Source of the DNA: Bacteroidales bacterium
GTDB taxonomy: Bacteria; Bacteroidota; Bacteroidia; Bacteroidales; Muribaculaceae
NCBI GenBank assembly: GCA_014800735.1
Contig: JAAVFP010000022.1
Location: forward strand, 1 to 55,912
DNA length: 55,912 nt
Direction of reading: 5' to 3'
Below the pieces are notes generated by a model, which ran no database searches, was not told the DNA's origin, and saw nothing but the letters and a program-made list of their open reading frames with translations. Below, piece by piece: positions 1-8,575 of this stretch. The stretch's first letter is position 1; the number at the start of each line of letters is the position of its first letter. Made by a program: the position numbers and the translations under genes.

Positions 1-4
1 AAGA

Positions 5-38
5 AAAACGCTAAAAATCAAGTGATTTTCAGCGTTTT
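5..38 (-). terminator. Hairpin terminator after tRNA-Lys
   Basis: A near-perfect inverted repeat (arms 5-20 and 23-38, two-base loop, one mismatch) lies just beyond the 3' end of the tRNA gene. Read on the minus strand the distal arm ends in a run of T, as expected for an intrinsic terminator. A-rich sequence on the other side means it could also stop transcription arriving from the left. Confidence 0.7.
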
Positions 39-62
39 GCGGTGAAAGTTCGGACTTTCTTG

Positions 63-135
63 TGATCCGCCTGGGGCTCGAACCCAGGACCCCAACATTA
101 AAAGTGTTGTGCTCTACCAACTGAGCTAGCGAATC
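63..135 (-). tRNA. tRNA-Lys (anticodon TTT)
   Basis: On the minus strand this 73-base segment folds as a tRNA. The seven-base acceptor arms GATTCGC and GCGGATC pair with one G-T. The D-arm sequence CTAGCTCAGTTGGTAGAGC, the anticodon loop CTTTTAA (anticodon TTT, lysine) and the T-arm GGTTCGAGCC are all present. The 3' CCA is not encoded. A full consensus promoter lies upstream at 170-201 and a hairpin terminator downstream, so it looks like a single-gene transcript. Confidence 0.95.
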
Positions 136-169
136 TCCGTTATGGCTGAGGTTGCCCTCATTTGCGGTG

Positions 170-201
170 CAAAGTTACAATCTTTTTTTTTCTTGTGCAA
201 A
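170..201 (-). promoter_or_regulatory. Consensus Bacteroidetes promoter for tRNA-Lys
   Basis: On the minus strand the -33 box TTTG (198-201) is followed after 20 bases by the -7 box TAACTTTG (170-177). This exactly fits the TTTG-N19-21-TAnnTTTG pattern of the Bacteroidetes primary sigma factor. The predicted start is about 28 bases before the mature tRNA 5' end. Confidence 0.8.
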
Positions 202-253
202 TTTTTTCAGGATTTTTTATTGCAAGCAGTTTTTTGAGTGGGGTAGGGCGGGG

Positions 254-1468
254 TTATTCGTCGTCGGCGGGGAGGGGAGTGTCGGCTCCGCTGACGTCCA
301 GATAGCGGCCGGGCAGTTCTTTTTTGCTGCTGGCGCCGAGCTTGCTTATTTTCTGTGCGCGGGCAATCAGGTTGCCTGGGCCGGTGGATAGCTTGGCAAA
401 GGCGTTGTTCCAGGCCGTGCGGGCGGCGTTGAGCGAGGTGTCGATGCGGTCCAGGTCGTCCACGAAGCCACGGAGCTTGTCGAGCATAGCGCCGGCCTGG
501 CGGGCTATTTCCTGAGCGTTGCGGTTCTGCTTGTCGTGGCGCCACATCTGCTCCACGAGTTTGATGACCGACATCAGATGTGTGGGCGAGATGATGAGCA
601 CACGGTTGTCGTAAGCCGTTTGCCACAGTGTGTTATCCATGTTCATGGCAGCCAGATATGCACCCTCGTGAGGGATGAACATGAGCACGAAGTCGATGTG
701 TGCCGCCCCGACGACGTCCTGATAGGATTTGCGGGCCAGCTCGGCGATGTGCGACTTCACCGAGGCAATGTGGGCGCGTGCGTGGCGCTCGCGGCTGTCG
801 TCGGTTTCGGCGTTGAGCATGGCTAGGTAGTCCTGTATGGACACCTTTGAGTCAATCACCAGCTTGCGGCCCTCGGTGTAGGATATCACCACGTCGGGGC
901 GCAGGCGGTTGCCGCCCTCGCCGGTGACGGTTTCCTGCACCGAGTAGTCCACACCGCGGCGGAAGCCGCTGCGCTCCAGAATGTTGTCCAGAATCATCTC
1001 GCCCCAGTCGCCCTGCACCTTGGCGTTGCCCTTGAGGGCATCCGTCAGGCGGCGTGTTTCCTGGCCGATGGTGTGGTTGAGCTGCACGAGGTCCTTGATG
1101 CGCTCGCCCAGCGAAAGGCGTTCGCCGGCCTCGCGGTCGTAGCGCTCAACGACGAGGCGACGAAACTGGTCGAGGTCCGACTTCATCGGGGCGAGCACCT
1201 CGGCCAGGCGGCGGCTGTTCTGCTCCCGCAGCAGCTCGGAGTTGCTCACCAGCACGCGGTTGGCCAGGTTGCGGAATCGTTCCTCGGCCTCGGCATTGAG
1301 CCGGACCTGCTCGGTGGTGGCGTTGCGCAGGCGCTCCTCCAGGCGCGCCAGGTCGGTTCGGGCGTCGGCCAGGGCGCGAACAGTGTCGTCCAGCCGCCGG
1401 CGGGATTGCAGGTATAGCGCCAGTAGCGCCCCCGCGATAGTTGTAATTATGATGAGAGCTAAAATCAT
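254..1468 (-). CDS. rmuC: RmuC family DNA recombination protein
   Basis: A 404-residue protein with one N-terminal membrane segment (about residues 1-20), a long charged coiled coil (about 22-150) and the RmuC core with its PD-(D/E)XK-like nuclease fold. Family landmarks visible are [13 protein letters not shown], the LRPDVVISY and LVIDSKVS strands (the predicted nuclease D and DxK residues), and [11 protein letters not shown]. In E. coli RmuC limits inversion between short inverted repeats and belongs to the recombination/repair group; its biochemical activity is still poorly defined. The ATG at 1468 is placed just behind a -7 box. The gene is divergent from ligA with a gap of about 80 bases and closely placed, overlapping promoters. 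The product should sit at the inner membrane facing the nucleoid. Confidence 0.93.
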   Translation of the reverse strand: MILALIIITTIAGALLALYLQSRRRLDDTVRALADARTDLARLEERLRNATTEQVRLNAEAEERFRNLANRVLVSNSELLREQNSRRLAEVLAPMKSDLDQFRRLVVERYDREAGERLSLGERIKDLVQLNHTIGQETRRLTDALKGNAKVQGDWGEMILDNILERSGFRRGVDYSVQETVTGEGGNRLRPDVVISYTEGRKLVIDSKVSIQDYLAMLNAETDDSRERHARAHIASVKSHIAELARKSYQDVVGAAHIDFVLMFIPHEGAYLAAMNMDNTLWQTAYDNRVLIISPTHLMSVIKLVEQMWRHDKQNRNAQEIARQAGAMLDKLRGFVDDLDRIDTSLNAARTAWNNAFAKLSTGPGNLIARAQKISKLGASSKKELPGRYLDVSGADTPLPADDE

Positions 1469-1483
1469 GTGTCAATTTTTTCA

Positions 1484-1515
1484 CTTGCAAATGTACGAAA
1501 ATTTACCTTACTTTG
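1484..1515 (+). promoter_or_regulatory. Probable ligA promoter
   Basis: The sequence CTTG (1484-1487), 20 bases, then TTACTTTG (1508-1515) is a near match to TTTG-N20-TAnnTTTG. It precedes the ligA ATG by 33 bases. It interleaves with the divergent rmuC -7 box, so RNA polymerase binding at the two promoters may be mutually exclusive. Confidence 0.55.
1488..1495 (-). promoter_or_regulatory. Probable rmuC -7 box
   Basis: TACATTTG on the minus strand fits TAnnTTTG and ends about 20 bases before the rmuC ATG. I see no good -33 box at the expected spacing. It lies inside the spacer of the divergent ligA promoter. Confidence 0.45.
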
Positions 1516-1548
1516 CATAGTTTTTCAACAAGCTCCAAGCACCTATAT

Positions 1549-3558
1549 ATGCCAAGCGAATTAGAACTGATAGAGCAGCTGCGCAGCGAACTGCACCGCC
1601 ACAACCATAATTACTACGTGCTCAACGCGCCTGAGATTTCCGACCGAGAGTTCGACCTGCTGATGAAGCAGCTCGAAGAGCTCGAAAGCCGCCATCCCGA
1701 GGCCGCCGACCCCAATTCGCCCACACAGCGCGTTGGGTCCGACATCTCCAAGGGCTTCGACCAGGTGCGTCACATCTATCCGATGCTGTCGCTGGCCAAT
1801 ACGTATTCAATAGCCGACGTCGATGCCTGGGCCGGGCGTATCGACGAGGCCCTGCAAGGGCAGCCCGTGACGTTCGTGGGCGAGATGAAATTCGACGGCA
1901 CCGGCATATCGCTTATCTACGAGCACGGGCGCCTGGTGCGCGCAGTGACCCGTGGCGACGGTGTGATGGGCGACGTGGTCACGGACAACGTGCGCACCAT
2001 CCGCTCCATCCCCCTGCAACTCATGGGCGAGGGCTACCCCGACTTCTTCGAAATCCGCGGCGAGATAGTGCTGCCCTGGGCTGCCTTCGACCGCCTCAAC
2101 GCCGAGCGCGAGGCTGCCGGCGAGCCCCTGTTCGCCAATCCGCGCAATGCCGCCGCCGGCACTCTCAAGCTGCAGAACCCCGCCGAGGTTGCCCGCCGAG
2201 GCCTGGATGCCTACCTATATTATATGTTAGGCGAAAACCTGCCCTTCGACAATCACTACGACAACATGATGGCCGCCCGCTCCTGGGGTTTCAAGGTGTC
2301 CGATGCCATGACGCGCCTTCACTCCATCGACGAGGTCGACCGCTTCATAAACCACTGGGACACCGCCCGCAAGGAGCTCCCCGTGGCTACCGACGGCCTT
2401 GTGTTCAAGGTCAACTCCCTGCGCCAGCAGCTCAACCTGGGCTTCACGGCCAAGTCGCCGCGCTGGGCCGTGGCCTATAAATTCGCTGCCGAGCGGGCGC
2501 TGACGCGCCTGCGCTTCGTGTCGTTCGACGTCGGCCGTATGGGCATCATCACTCCCGTGGCCAATCTGGAACCCGTGCTGCTGTCCGGCACAATAGTCAA
2601 GCGCGCCTCGCTGCACAACGACGACATTATGCGCGCCCTCGACATCCACGAGCACGACATGCTCTACGTGGAGAAGGGCGGCGAAATTATCCCGAAAATC
2701 ACCGGTGTGGACCTTGACGCCCGCCAGCCCGGTGCGGAGCGCGTGCGCTTTGTGAGTCACTGCCCCGCCTGCGGCACTCAGCTGGTGCGTGTGGAAGGCG
2801 AGGCCGCCTGGGTGTGCCCCAATAAATATGGCTGTTTCCCGCAGATTGTGGGCCGCATCGAGCACTTCGTGGGGCGCCGCATGATGAACATCGACGGTAT
2901 CGGCGAGGAAACCGTGGCCGCGCTCTTCCGCGCAGGCCTGGTGCGCAACATCGCCGACCTCTACAGCCTGCGCCCGGAGCAACTGACGGGGCTCGAAGGC
3001 TTTGCCGAAACCAGCGCCCGGCGTATCGTGGACGGCATCGAGCAGAGCAAGACCGTGCCCTTCGAGCGTGTGATCTACGCACTCTCCATCCCCTTCGTGG
3101 GCGAAACCACGGCCAAGAAGGTGGCCGCAGCTGCCGGCGACATCGACCGCCTCATGGCGCTGCCCGCGCCCGAACTCGAGGCAATCGAGGACGTCGGGCC
3201 CCGCATTGCCGAGGCTATCGTGAATTATTTTGCCGACCCTGCCAACCGCGAAATCGTGGAGCGCTTGCGCGCGGCGGGCGTCACCATGGCGATGCCCGAG
3301 GGCCACGACGCCGGCCCGGTGTCCGACCTCCTGGCCGGAAAAACATTAGTCATCAGCGGAGTGTTCTCGCGCCACAGCCGCGACGAGTACAAAGCGCTCA
3401 TCGAAAAACACGGCGGCAAGAACTCCGGGTCCATTTCAAAGAAAACGGACTACGTGCTGGCGGGCGACAACATGGGCCCGGCCAAGCTGGAGAAAGCCGA
3501 GAAACTCGGCATCCCCATCATCGACGAAAATGAATTTCTTGCGATGATAGGCGAATGA
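1549..3558 (+). CDS. ligA: NAD-dependent DNA ligase LigA
   Basis: A 669-residue enzyme that seals nicks with NAD+ as adenylate donor in replication and repair; the length is typical. In order: the Ia domain with HNHNYYV near residues 18-24 and the NAD-binding region; the adenylation domain with the AMP-accepting Lys114 in EMKFDG; the OB fold; a four-cysteine zinc finger (CPAC ... CPNKYGC); tandem helix-hairpin-helix repeats (about 440-570); and a C-terminal BRCT domain (about 590-665). I chose the ATG at 1549 because it begins the conserved N-terminus. An in-frame TTG at 1513 would give 12 extra residues but lies on the predicted -7 box. The gene converges on gpmA with only 30 bases between the stops and no clear terminator hairpin. 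Confidence 0.98.
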   Translation: MPSELELIEQLRSELHRHNHNYYVLNAPEISDREFDLLMKQLEELESRHPEAADPNSPTQRVGSDISKGFDQVRHIYPMLSLANTYSIADVDAWAGRIDEALQGQPVTFVGEMKFDGTGISLIYEHGRLVRAVTRGDGVMGDVVTDNVRTIRSIPLQLMGEGYPDFFEIRGEIVLPWAAFDRLNAEREAAGEPLFANPRNAAAGTLKLQNPAEVARRGLDAYLYYMLGENLPFDNHYDNMMAARSWGFKVSDAMTRLHSIDEVDRFINHWDTARKELPVATDGLVFKVNSLRQQLNLGFTAKSPRWAVAYKFAAERALTRLRFVSFDVGRMGIITPVANLEPVLLSGTIVKRASLHNDDIMRALDIHEHDMLYVEKGGEIIPKITGVDLDARQPGAERVRFVSHCPACGTQLVRVEGEAAWVCPNKYGCFPQIVGRIEHFVGRRMMNIDGIGEETVAALFRAGLVRNIADLYSLRPEQLTGLEGFAETSARRIVDGIEQSKTVPFERVIYALSIPFVGETTAKKVAAAAGDIDRLMALPAPELEAIEDVGPRIAEAIVNYFADPANREIVERLRAAGVTMAMPEGHDAGPVSDLLAGKTLVISGVFSRHSRDEYKALIEKHGGKNSGSISKKTDYVLAGDNMGPAKLEKAEKLGIPIIDENEFLAMIGE

Positions 3559-3588
3559 ACAGATAGGCGGCAAGCACGTAGAACATAG

Positions 3589-4275
3589 TCAGATATAGCG
3601 TTCGGATAAAACATTCATCCTTTCGTCCACGTCGAACACCCAGGGCTTGCCCGTGGGGATCTCTACGGACACAATCTGCTCCGGAGTGAGGTGGAGCATC
3701 AGCATGGCCAGAGCCCGCAGGCTGTTGCCGTGGGCCGCAATCAGCACCACCTCGTTGCGGTGCGCAGCGGGCACAATCAGCTCCTCCCAGCAGGCACGCA
3801 CGCGCCCGATGGTGTCCTCGAGCGACTCGCCGTGGGGCAGCTCCGCCAGCGACAGCAGGTCGTACTTCGCATCGTGGCCCGGAAAGCGCGGGTCCTCGTC
3901 CTTGAGCTGCGGTGGCCGCACATCGTAGCTGCGGCGCCATATCTTCACCTGCTCCTCGCCGTACTCCCGTGCCGTTTCGGCCTTGTTCAGGCCCTGCAGG
4001 GCGCCGTAGTGGCGCTCGTTCAGGTGCCAGTCCTTCACCATCGGAATCCAGTCAAGCCCCATCTCGGCCAGGGCAATCTGCCCCGTGTGGATTGCGCGGC
4101 GCAGATAGGACGTGAAGCACACCCCCGAGCGCAGGCCCGCGCGCTTCATTGCCTGGCCGGCAGCGGCGGCCTCCTCGCGGCCTTTGTCGGATAGTTCAAC
4201 ATCGGTCCACCCCGTGAACCGGTTCTCAAGATTCCACTGGCTCTGGCCGTGGCGAAGCAGGATGATTTTACTCAT
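3589..4275 (-). CDS. gpmA: 2,3-bisphosphoglycerate-dependent phosphoglycerate mutase
   Basis: A 228-residue cytosolic enzyme interconverting 3- and 2-phosphoglycerate in glycolysis and gluconeogenesis. The phosphohistidine motif LLRHGQSQWN puts the catalytic His at residue 9. NRFTGWTDVELS, the RR of YLRRA, the LNERHYGALQG block, the PHGESL block and the second catalytic His in AAHGNSLRA follow. All belong to the dPGM subgroup rather than to general histidine phosphatases. The ATG at 4275 opens the conserved MSKIILLRHG start; the frame is open further upstream but without family similarity. I found no convincing consensus promoter in the upstream gap, which it shares with the divergent DUF4493 operon. 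Confidence 0.97.
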   Translation of the reverse strand: MSKIILLRHGQSQWNLENRFTGWTDVELSDKGREEAAAAGQAMKRAGLRSGVCFTSYLRRAIHTGQIALAEMGLDWIPMVKDWHLNERHYGALQGLNKAETAREYGEEQVKIWRRSYDVRPPQLKDEDPRFPGHDAKYDLLSLAELPHGESLEDTIGRVRACWEELIVPAAHRNEVVLIAAHGNSLRALAMLMLHLTPEQIVSVEIPTGKPWVFDVDERMNVLSERYI

Positions 4276-4410
4276 AATTCTGGTTATTATATTTCTTTCT
4301 GAACAAACACCCTCGCCGGAAAGTTTTTGAACACTTAGCCGTATAACGTTCGCCAATATGGCAAAAATGATGGTCGTTTTGGGTATGTCCGCAAAATTGC
4401 CACATAGATT

Positions 4411-4443
4411 TTTGCATAATATCAGCAATTTTCACTAATTTTG
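4411..4443 (+). promoter_or_regulatory. Consensus promoter of the DUF4493 operon
   Basis: TTTG (4411-4414), 21 bases, then TAATTTTG (4436-4443) matches the Bacteroidetes promoter in full. The implied leader is about 80 bases and AT-rich. The rest of the 257-base gap (4276-4532) shows no gene or strong hairpin. Confidence 0.7.
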
Positions 4444-4532
4444 TCAGATATTTACATAAAATACAGAAAAAGTGCTGTTCACAAAACTGGACGTACACAA
4501 TTTAATCTTATCATAACATTTAACCAATCCTT

Positions 4533-7187
4533 ATGAAGAAAAAACTCCTGACAGGAATGATTGCTGCACTGAGCCTCTCTCTGGGTGTGGTGTCCTGTGG
4601 CGATGAGTCTTCTTCCCTCAACTCCTCCACCGGCACAGGCCGCATCAAGCCGCTTGTGCAGATCGATGGCAGCCTTATCACTGCCACGGGAGCGCCGGAA
4701 AGCCGTGCCAACGACGATGTGCACGTGACCGTCACCGACCTCAAACTCAAACTCACGTCCGACGATGGCTCCTTCTCCCAGGAATGGGAAAACGTCAACG
4801 ACTTCGACGAGAGCCAGGAATTCAAGGTGGGCGACTACACCCTCGAAGCCTACTACGGCGACGAGAACGATGCCGAAGGTTTCTCCAAACCCCACTACCA
4901 TGGCCAGCAGACCATCACAGTGAAGTACGACAACACCACCGAGGTCGCGCTCAGCGCCGAGATGAAAAACTCGCGTGTAAAGGTGCGCTACACCGAAGCT
5001 TTCACAAGCTACATGACGTCGTACTACACCACCCTTGTCACCCCGAAGAATAATTTCGTCAGAATACCCTCCGACGAAGTCAATCCCGTCTATGTTCTTC
5101 CCGGCGAAGTGACCCTCAACCTTACCTTCACCACATCGGACGGCAAAAGCTCCACCATCGAGGTTGCCCGCTTCGACGCCAAGGCAAAAACCGAGCACGT
5201 TGTTACGCTTGACCTTGCCGGAGGCGACGCCGGTGCGGATGCCATCCTCAAGGTGAACTTCGACGATACCGTCAACTTGCAGAACATCGAAATCAACCTG
5301 AGCGCCGACATCACCGATTACCCCGTGCCCGAAATCACCACCGAGGGCTGGACTTCCGGCGACAGCTTCAGCCACATCGAGTTCTCAAAGGCTACTGAGC
5401 AAGTCAAGGCCAACATCACCGCAGCCGGTATTATCGACAAGGTGATGCTCTACACCACCTCGCCTACGCTCAACCCCGAGGGCTGGCCTGAAGCAATCGA
5501 CCTCACCGAGGCTAACTCGGCCGAGCAGGCCCTGCTCACCGGCTTCGGCCTCAAAGCTCGCGGAGTGTGGAACAAGCCCGACAAAATGGCTGTGATTGAT
5601 TTCACCGACGTATTCACCCATCTTGGCGTAGGTGCGGGTCAGGAAGAATCCACCCACACCTTTAAGCTACAGGTAGTGGATACCTACGGTCAGCTCTCCG
5701 AGGAGATGGAGTTTTCGGTTATCGTTACTCCTCTAAGCATTATAATTGTCTCAGCTGATGCTGTTATTGGCCGTACGGCTGTAAATGCTGAAGTGACTTA
5801 CAACGGCTCTCAGAATCTTGAAGACGTCATTTTCCAGAAACGCAATCTCAATTCAGGAGTATGGGAAACCCTTACGGTTAACAAGATTACCCCGGTTACA
5901 GGCAAAGAAGGTACCTATACGCTCAATATGACCGCACCGGCTCCTATTGAAAAGAGACGCGAAGTTCGTGCTCTCACATACCATCCGTCATACCCCGATA
6001 ATATCGACCAAGCTATTGAGCGTTCGAAACTGTATTTGGATGTGAGTCTGCCTCCTTTCGAAATAATAACCACACGTAACGACTGGTTTGCTCACCGAGC
6101 ATACCTCACAATCAAATGTGAAGAAGCCGACGATGCCCTTGTAGCACGCAACATAACATCTATTACAGTCAACGGAGTAAGCCATGAAGGTTTTGATGCC
6201 GAAGGTGCTGAAATTGAAATTTCTGACCTGGAAGCCAACACACAGTACACTGTTGTAGTGTCCGGCGCCAAGCGTTCGGCTACGGCAACTCTTACGACAG
6301 AATCCGAACAGCACCTGAAGGTGTGGAATTCCTCGTCAAAGACAGTCGGCTTCCCAACTGATAATTGGCACCCCCAAAAATTAGAAGAAAGCCAATACTT
6401 ATGGACCATCGATGGTTGGGCAACTTTAAATGAGCTAACGACTTCCGAAGCGAAGAATGGTATATGGGTATTTGGAACTAATTATCCGGCTTATCGTGCA
6501 ACATCCGGTACAATCCCTGCAAATGGTCGAAGCTCACTATCAACAAAACAATCAGGAGGTAGTGAAGGGCATACCGCCGGCGAAGCTGATATCCATGATC
6601 CCAAGCTTTCGCACGGTGGAACAAATGCGGCTCTAATTCGCACAATCGGTTGGGGTAAAGACAATACCGCAAAGGCGTCTGGAGGTGATAATGCTGGATT
6701 TAATACTTGCAGCAATATGACTCAAGGTGAGCTATATCTTGGCTCTTATAGCAATGGGCCTCAATATGGCGTGGACTTTGCATCTCGTCCGTCAGGCCTT
6801 TCGTTCTGGTATCACTACGATGCTGTAAATGACAATAGGATTGATTACGGCACCGCCGAAGTAACCATAATGACAGCAGCTGGAGATACAATTGCTCACG
6901 AATCTGCTAAGCTCTACAACAAACGTGGATTGGAAAAAGATAATTACTATGTGAAACAAACTCTTGAACTTTCCTACCCGAAAGGAGCTCCGACAGCAGG
7001 AAAGCTGAGTATTGTTTTCCGTTCCACGACTCCGGATGCGTTGTATAAAAAAGAAAATAACGGAGCTTCGAACCCAGCCCTCCAAAAGGATACCCAATTT
7101 TGGAGAACTCCAGGCTCAACAAACCTGCATGGCGGTGAGTATGTTGGCTCTGAACTCTACATCGACGACGTTTCCTTAATCTATTAA
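4533..7187 (+). CDS. DUF4493 surface lipoprotein with PCMD-like C-terminus
   Basis: An 884-residue protein, first of three related lipoproteins. Residues 1-22 form a lipoprotein signal with lipobox VVSC (Cys22), followed by acidic and Ser residues, which in Bacteroidetes often favour surface export. The N-terminal third (about 35-270) has DUF4493 features: an alternating-strand region with GDYTLEAYYG, then a segment ending in a strand pair before a proline linker. Middle Ig-like repeats follow (about 275-580). The last about 240 residues resemble the PCMD (putative carbohydrate metabolism) beta-sandwich and end in LYIDDVSLIY. No enzymatic motif is visible; a glycan-binding or adhesive role is inference only. 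Codon use becomes AT-richer after about 5.7 kb, in the Ig/PCMD half, unlike the GC-rich N-terminal half. The next gene starts 14 bases after the stop. Confidence 0.8.
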   Translation: MKKKLLTGMIAALSLSLGVVSCGDESSSLNSSTGTGRIKPLVQIDGSLITATGAPESRANDDVHVTVTDLKLKLTSDDGSFSQEWENVNDFDESQEFKVGDYTLEAYYGDENDAEGFSKPHYHGQQTITVKYDNTTEVALSAEMKNSRVKVRYTEAFTSYMTSYYTTLVTPKNNFVRIPSDEVNPVYVLPGEVTLNLTFTTSDGKSSTIEVARFDAKAKTEHVVTLDLAGGDAGADAILKVNFDDTVNLQNIEINLSADITDYPVPEITTEGWTSGDSFSHIEFSKATEQVKANITAAGIIDKVMLYTTSPTLNPEGWPEAIDLTEANSAEQALLTGFGLKARGVWNKPDKMAVIDFTDVFTHLGVGAGQEESTHTFKLQVVDTYGQLSEEMEFSVIVTPLSIIIVSADAVIGRTAVNAEVTYNGSQNLEDVIFQKRNLNSGVWETLTVNKITPVTGKEGTYTLNMTAPAPIEKRREVRALTYHPSYPDNIDQAIERSKLYLDVSLPPFEIITTRNDWFAHRAYLTIKCEEADDALVARNITSITVNGVSHEGFDAEGAEIEISDLEANTQYTVVVSGAKRSATATLTTESEQHLKVWNSSSKTVGFPTDNWHPQKLEESQYLWTIDGWATLNELTTSEAKNGIWVFGTNYPAYRATSGTIPANGRSSLSTKQSGGSEGHTAGEADIHDPKLSHGGTNAALIRTIGWGKDNTAKASGGDNAGFNTCSNMTQGELYLGSYSNGPQYGVDFASRPSGLSFWYHYDAVNDNRIDYGTAEVTIMTAAGDTIAHESAKLYNKRGLEKDNYYVKQTLELSYPKGAPTAGKLSIVFRSTTPDALYKKENNGASNPALQKDTQFWRTPGSTNLHGGEYVGSELYIDDVSLIY

Positions 7188-7201
7188 TCAACGACTATTC
7201 A

Positions 7202-8575
7202 ATGAAAACCAATATATTATCCTTCTTCGTTGCGGCTGTGGCATGCGTGGGCATGACGGCTTGCGGCGACGATAACTGGAACTCAGGTGATTCACCCGAG
7301 ACTTACGGTTCGGTGTCGCTGGCCGCGTTCAAAATCGATGTTGACGGTGCCGAGAAGCTTGTGTCGCGTGCCGACGGCATTTCAACCGATAATTTCAAGG
7401 TCAATTTCCTTGACAAGAACACCGGCGAGGTGAAATATAAATACACCTACGGCGATATGCCCGAGGTTGTCAGCATTGCCCCCGGCAGCTACACCCTGAG
7501 CGTGAAGAGCCACGAGGTCGCCTCCGCCGACTGGGATGCGCCCTACTTTGTTGGTGGCGCCGATTTCACGGTGGAGACCGGTAAGATTACCGAAATCGGC
7601 ACTGTGCTGTGCAAGTTCAGCAATATCAAAGTGACCGTTAAATACACCAACGAGCTGCTGGGCTATATGGGCCAGGATGCCCGCGTGCGCGTGATTGCCA
7701 ACGACCGCGGGTCGCTTGACTTCACTGCTACCGAAACCCGTGCCGGGTATTTTGAAGCCGTGGATGGCAGCTCAACCATAGTGGCCGTATTCCAGGCCAC
7801 AATCCAGGGTAACTACGTGGAGACCATCAAGACTTTCACTGATGTTAAAGCCGGTCAGCACTATGTGATTACTTTCTCGGTTCAGAACGGTTCGGGCACC
7901 ATCCCCGACGAGTTCGGCACCATCGGAGCATCAGGCATCAAGGTGGACGCCGATATTGAGCATGAGGACCTCGGCGGAGCTGTCGACGTAAGCCCCGAAA
8001 AACCCACCGACCCCTCGGAGCGTCCCGGCAACGAAGAATGGCCCGACGAACCCACCCAGCCCGTTGAACCTGTTGACCCCACCGACCCGACCAAACCTGA
8101 CCAACCCGGCCAGGATGAGGATGCCATTACATTCAAATATAACGGCGAAGAAGTTATTGGCGATGAGATAAACGACACAGCAAAAGGTCTTAAATACGTC
8201 ATTAACATTAATTCTTCGGCGGGTATCTCAAGTCTTAATGTTGAAATCAAATCTGACAATGATTTCTTCATGAGTTCAGCCGGTAGCACAGTTCCATTGA
8301 ACTTTGACCTTGCCGACATAGATCCCGAATGGTATTTAAATGAGGACTCTGATAAATCCGTATTGGAAACACTTCAGGGTATGAATTTACCTGTCAATGA
8401 CGAAGTCGTAGGGAAAAACAATATCGACTTCGATGTTTCCGGATTGGTACCACTACTGGCATGGTTCGAAGGAGTACATACTTTCGTTGTTACTGTAAAA
8501 GACTCCAAAGGCCAGAGTTCTGAAATTAAATTGGTTATAACTTCTGACGGAGAGGGACCTGCAAATGGAAATTAA
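7202..8575 (+). CDS. DUF4493 lipoprotein with Pro/Asp-rich linker
   Basis: A 457-residue protein related to its two neighbours. The signal peptide ends in MTAC (Cys21) followed by GDD. A DUF4493-like domain spans about residues 35-255, including the SIAPGSYTLSVKSH strand. A Pro/Asp/Glu/Thr-rich spacer (about 265-305, PTDP/PVDP-type repeats) leads to one Ig-like domain (about 310-450). It lacks the PCMD-like C-terminus of the flanking genes, so it may be a shorter partner or spacer subunit of the same surface structure. Its stop overlaps the next start by 11 bases, indicating translational coupling. Function unknown. Confidence 0.75.
   Translation: MKTNILSFFVAAVACVGMTACGDDNWNSGDSPETYGSVSLAAFKIDVDGAEKLVSRADGISTDNFKVNFLDKNTGEVKYKYTYGDMPEVVSIAPGSYTLSVKSHEVASADWDAPYFVGGADFTVETGKITEIGTVLCKFSNIKVTVKYTNELLGYMGQDARVRVIANDRGSLDFTATETRAGYFEAVDGSSTIVAVFQATIQGNYVETIKTFTDVKAGQHYVITFSVQNGSGTIPDEFGTIGASGIKVDADIEHEDLGGAVDVSPEKPTDPSERPGNEEWPDEPTQPVEPVDPTDPTKPDQPGQDEDAITFKYNGEEVIGDEINDTAKGLKYVININSSAGISSLNVEIKSDNDFFMSSAGSTVPLNFDLADIDPEWYLNEDSDKSVLETLQGMNLPVNDEVVGKNNIDFDVSGLVPLLAWFEGVHTFVVTVKDSKGQSSEIKLVITSDGEGPANGN

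Noticed and set aside
2227-3306. 359-codon antisense frame opposite ligA
   Set aside because: His/Val/Gly-rich shadow product; ligA motifs are complete on the other strand.
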